A DNA stretch of 64,000 nucleotides from Nakamurella multipartita DSM 44233 (GTDB lineage: Bacteria > Actinomycetota > Actinomycetes > Mycobacteriales > Nakamurellaceae), in contig NC_013235.1 in the NCBI RefSeq assembly GCF_000024365.1, positions 3,348,001 to 3,412,000 on the forward strand, given 5' to 3'. The position numbers were made by a program, and so were the translations under genes. Below the pieces are notes generated by a model. It had not been told where the DNA came from and made no database searches. It worked only from the letters and a program-made list of their open reading frames with translations. Below, in pieces: positions 63,664 through 64,000 of the stretch. Each line of letters begins with the position of its first letter. The first letter of the stretch is position 1.

Positions 63664-64000
63664 CCACCAACAACACCCCGGATTCAGGCGCGGCGCCCGC
63701 CGCTGCCGCTGAGGGACAGGAGCCGGCGGCGCCGGCCAAGACCACCCGGCGCCGAGCGGCCGCGCCCAGGGCCACCGCGGACAAGGCCGCCGCGGCCAAG
63801 GCGGCTCCCAAGGCGGCCCCGAAGGCTGCGGCGGCCAAGGCCGCCCCGAAGGCCGCGGCCGCCAAGGCCGCTCCGAAGGCGGCGGCCAAGGCCCCGGCCG
63901 ACAAGGCGCCCACCGCCAAGGCCCCGGCCAAGCGCGCGCCGCGCAAGAAGGCGGAGCCGGCCGAGACCCCCGTGACCGGCGCCGTCGTCGAGACCCCGTT
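63660..64000 (+). CDS. Start of a protein with Ala/Lys/Pro-rich N-terminus, probably GlgB
   Basis: A GTG (63660-63662) overlapping the mak stop (GTGA) and preceded by GGAGG opens a frame that stays open to the window end (113 codons). The visible part is TTNNTPDSGAAPAAAAEG, then histone-H1-like repeats of the type KAAPKAAAAKAAPK, then KRAPRKKAEPAETPVTG. No catalytic domain is reached. Glycogen branching enzyme is expected because treS-mak-glgB is a common actinobacterial order; this is inference from context. Confidence 0.7.
   Translation, partial: MTTNNTPDSGAAPAAAAEGQEPAAPAKTTRRRAAAPRATADKAAAAKAAPKAAPKAAAAKAAPKAAAAKAAPKAAAKAPADKAPTAKAPAKRAPRKKAEPAETPVTGAVVETP

Overview
The window is high-GC DNA (GTG and TTG starts, long dense operons, 4-8 nt gene overlaps) from an actinobacterium. 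The order hisA-ridA-hisF-hisI-trpE-trpC-trpB-trpA-lgt-gltB-gltD-pyk-tesB ... pdtaR is the core gene order known from Mycobacterium and relatives, and the I-E CRISPR locus, the ADGG-repeat cluster and the glycogen/trehalose genes would fit a Frankineae/Nakamurella-like genome. The genus is inferred, not proven.

Left third (1-20.1 kb): defence. The 3' end of an IS21-type element (istB) abuts the trailer end of a very large type I-E CRISPR array (period 61: 29-bp repeat, 32-33-bp spacer). About 109 repeats (443-7073) are cut off from about 38 leader-proximal repeats (8560-10846) by an intact ISL3-family element (7106-8551) with an 8-bp target duplication. All CRISPR-cas genes are on the minus strand: cas3, casA/cse1, casB/cse2, cas7e, cas5e, cas6e, cas1, cas2, and then the leader and array. 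A CRISPR-repeat-like sequence lies between cas3 and casA.

20.2-26.8 kb: a livK-livH-livM-livG-livF branched-chain amino-acid ABC importer, the ANTAR response regulator pdtaR, and a tRNA with a CAA (Leu) anticodon. 26.9-27.9 kb: a decayed pair of genes (quinone-oxidoreductase-like and GlxA/AraC-like).

27.9-32.4 kb: an unusual compact cluster on the minus strand. A 141-residue acidic protein built almost wholly of ADGG repeats is translationally coupled to a JmjC/cupin-4 hydroxylase-like protein. That gene is coupled to a sucrase/ferredoxin-like thioredoxin-fold protein, and an HSL-type esterase follows. This is the best candidate here for an undescribed system (a peptide or protein modified on a repetitive scaffold).

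32.4-54.8 kb: core metabolism on the minus strand: DUF1802 protein, tesB, pyk, gltD-gltB, lgt, trpA-trpB-trpC-membrane protein-trpE, hisI-hisF, ridA, hisA/priA and a THUMP-like methyltransferase. An IS481-family element with a CCTAGG target duplication has inserted between hisF and the ridA-hisA side. 54.8-64 kb: an ABC ATPase, then alpha-glucan and trehalose metabolism: glgX (+), glgP (-), and divergently treS-mak-(glgB start) on the plus strand.
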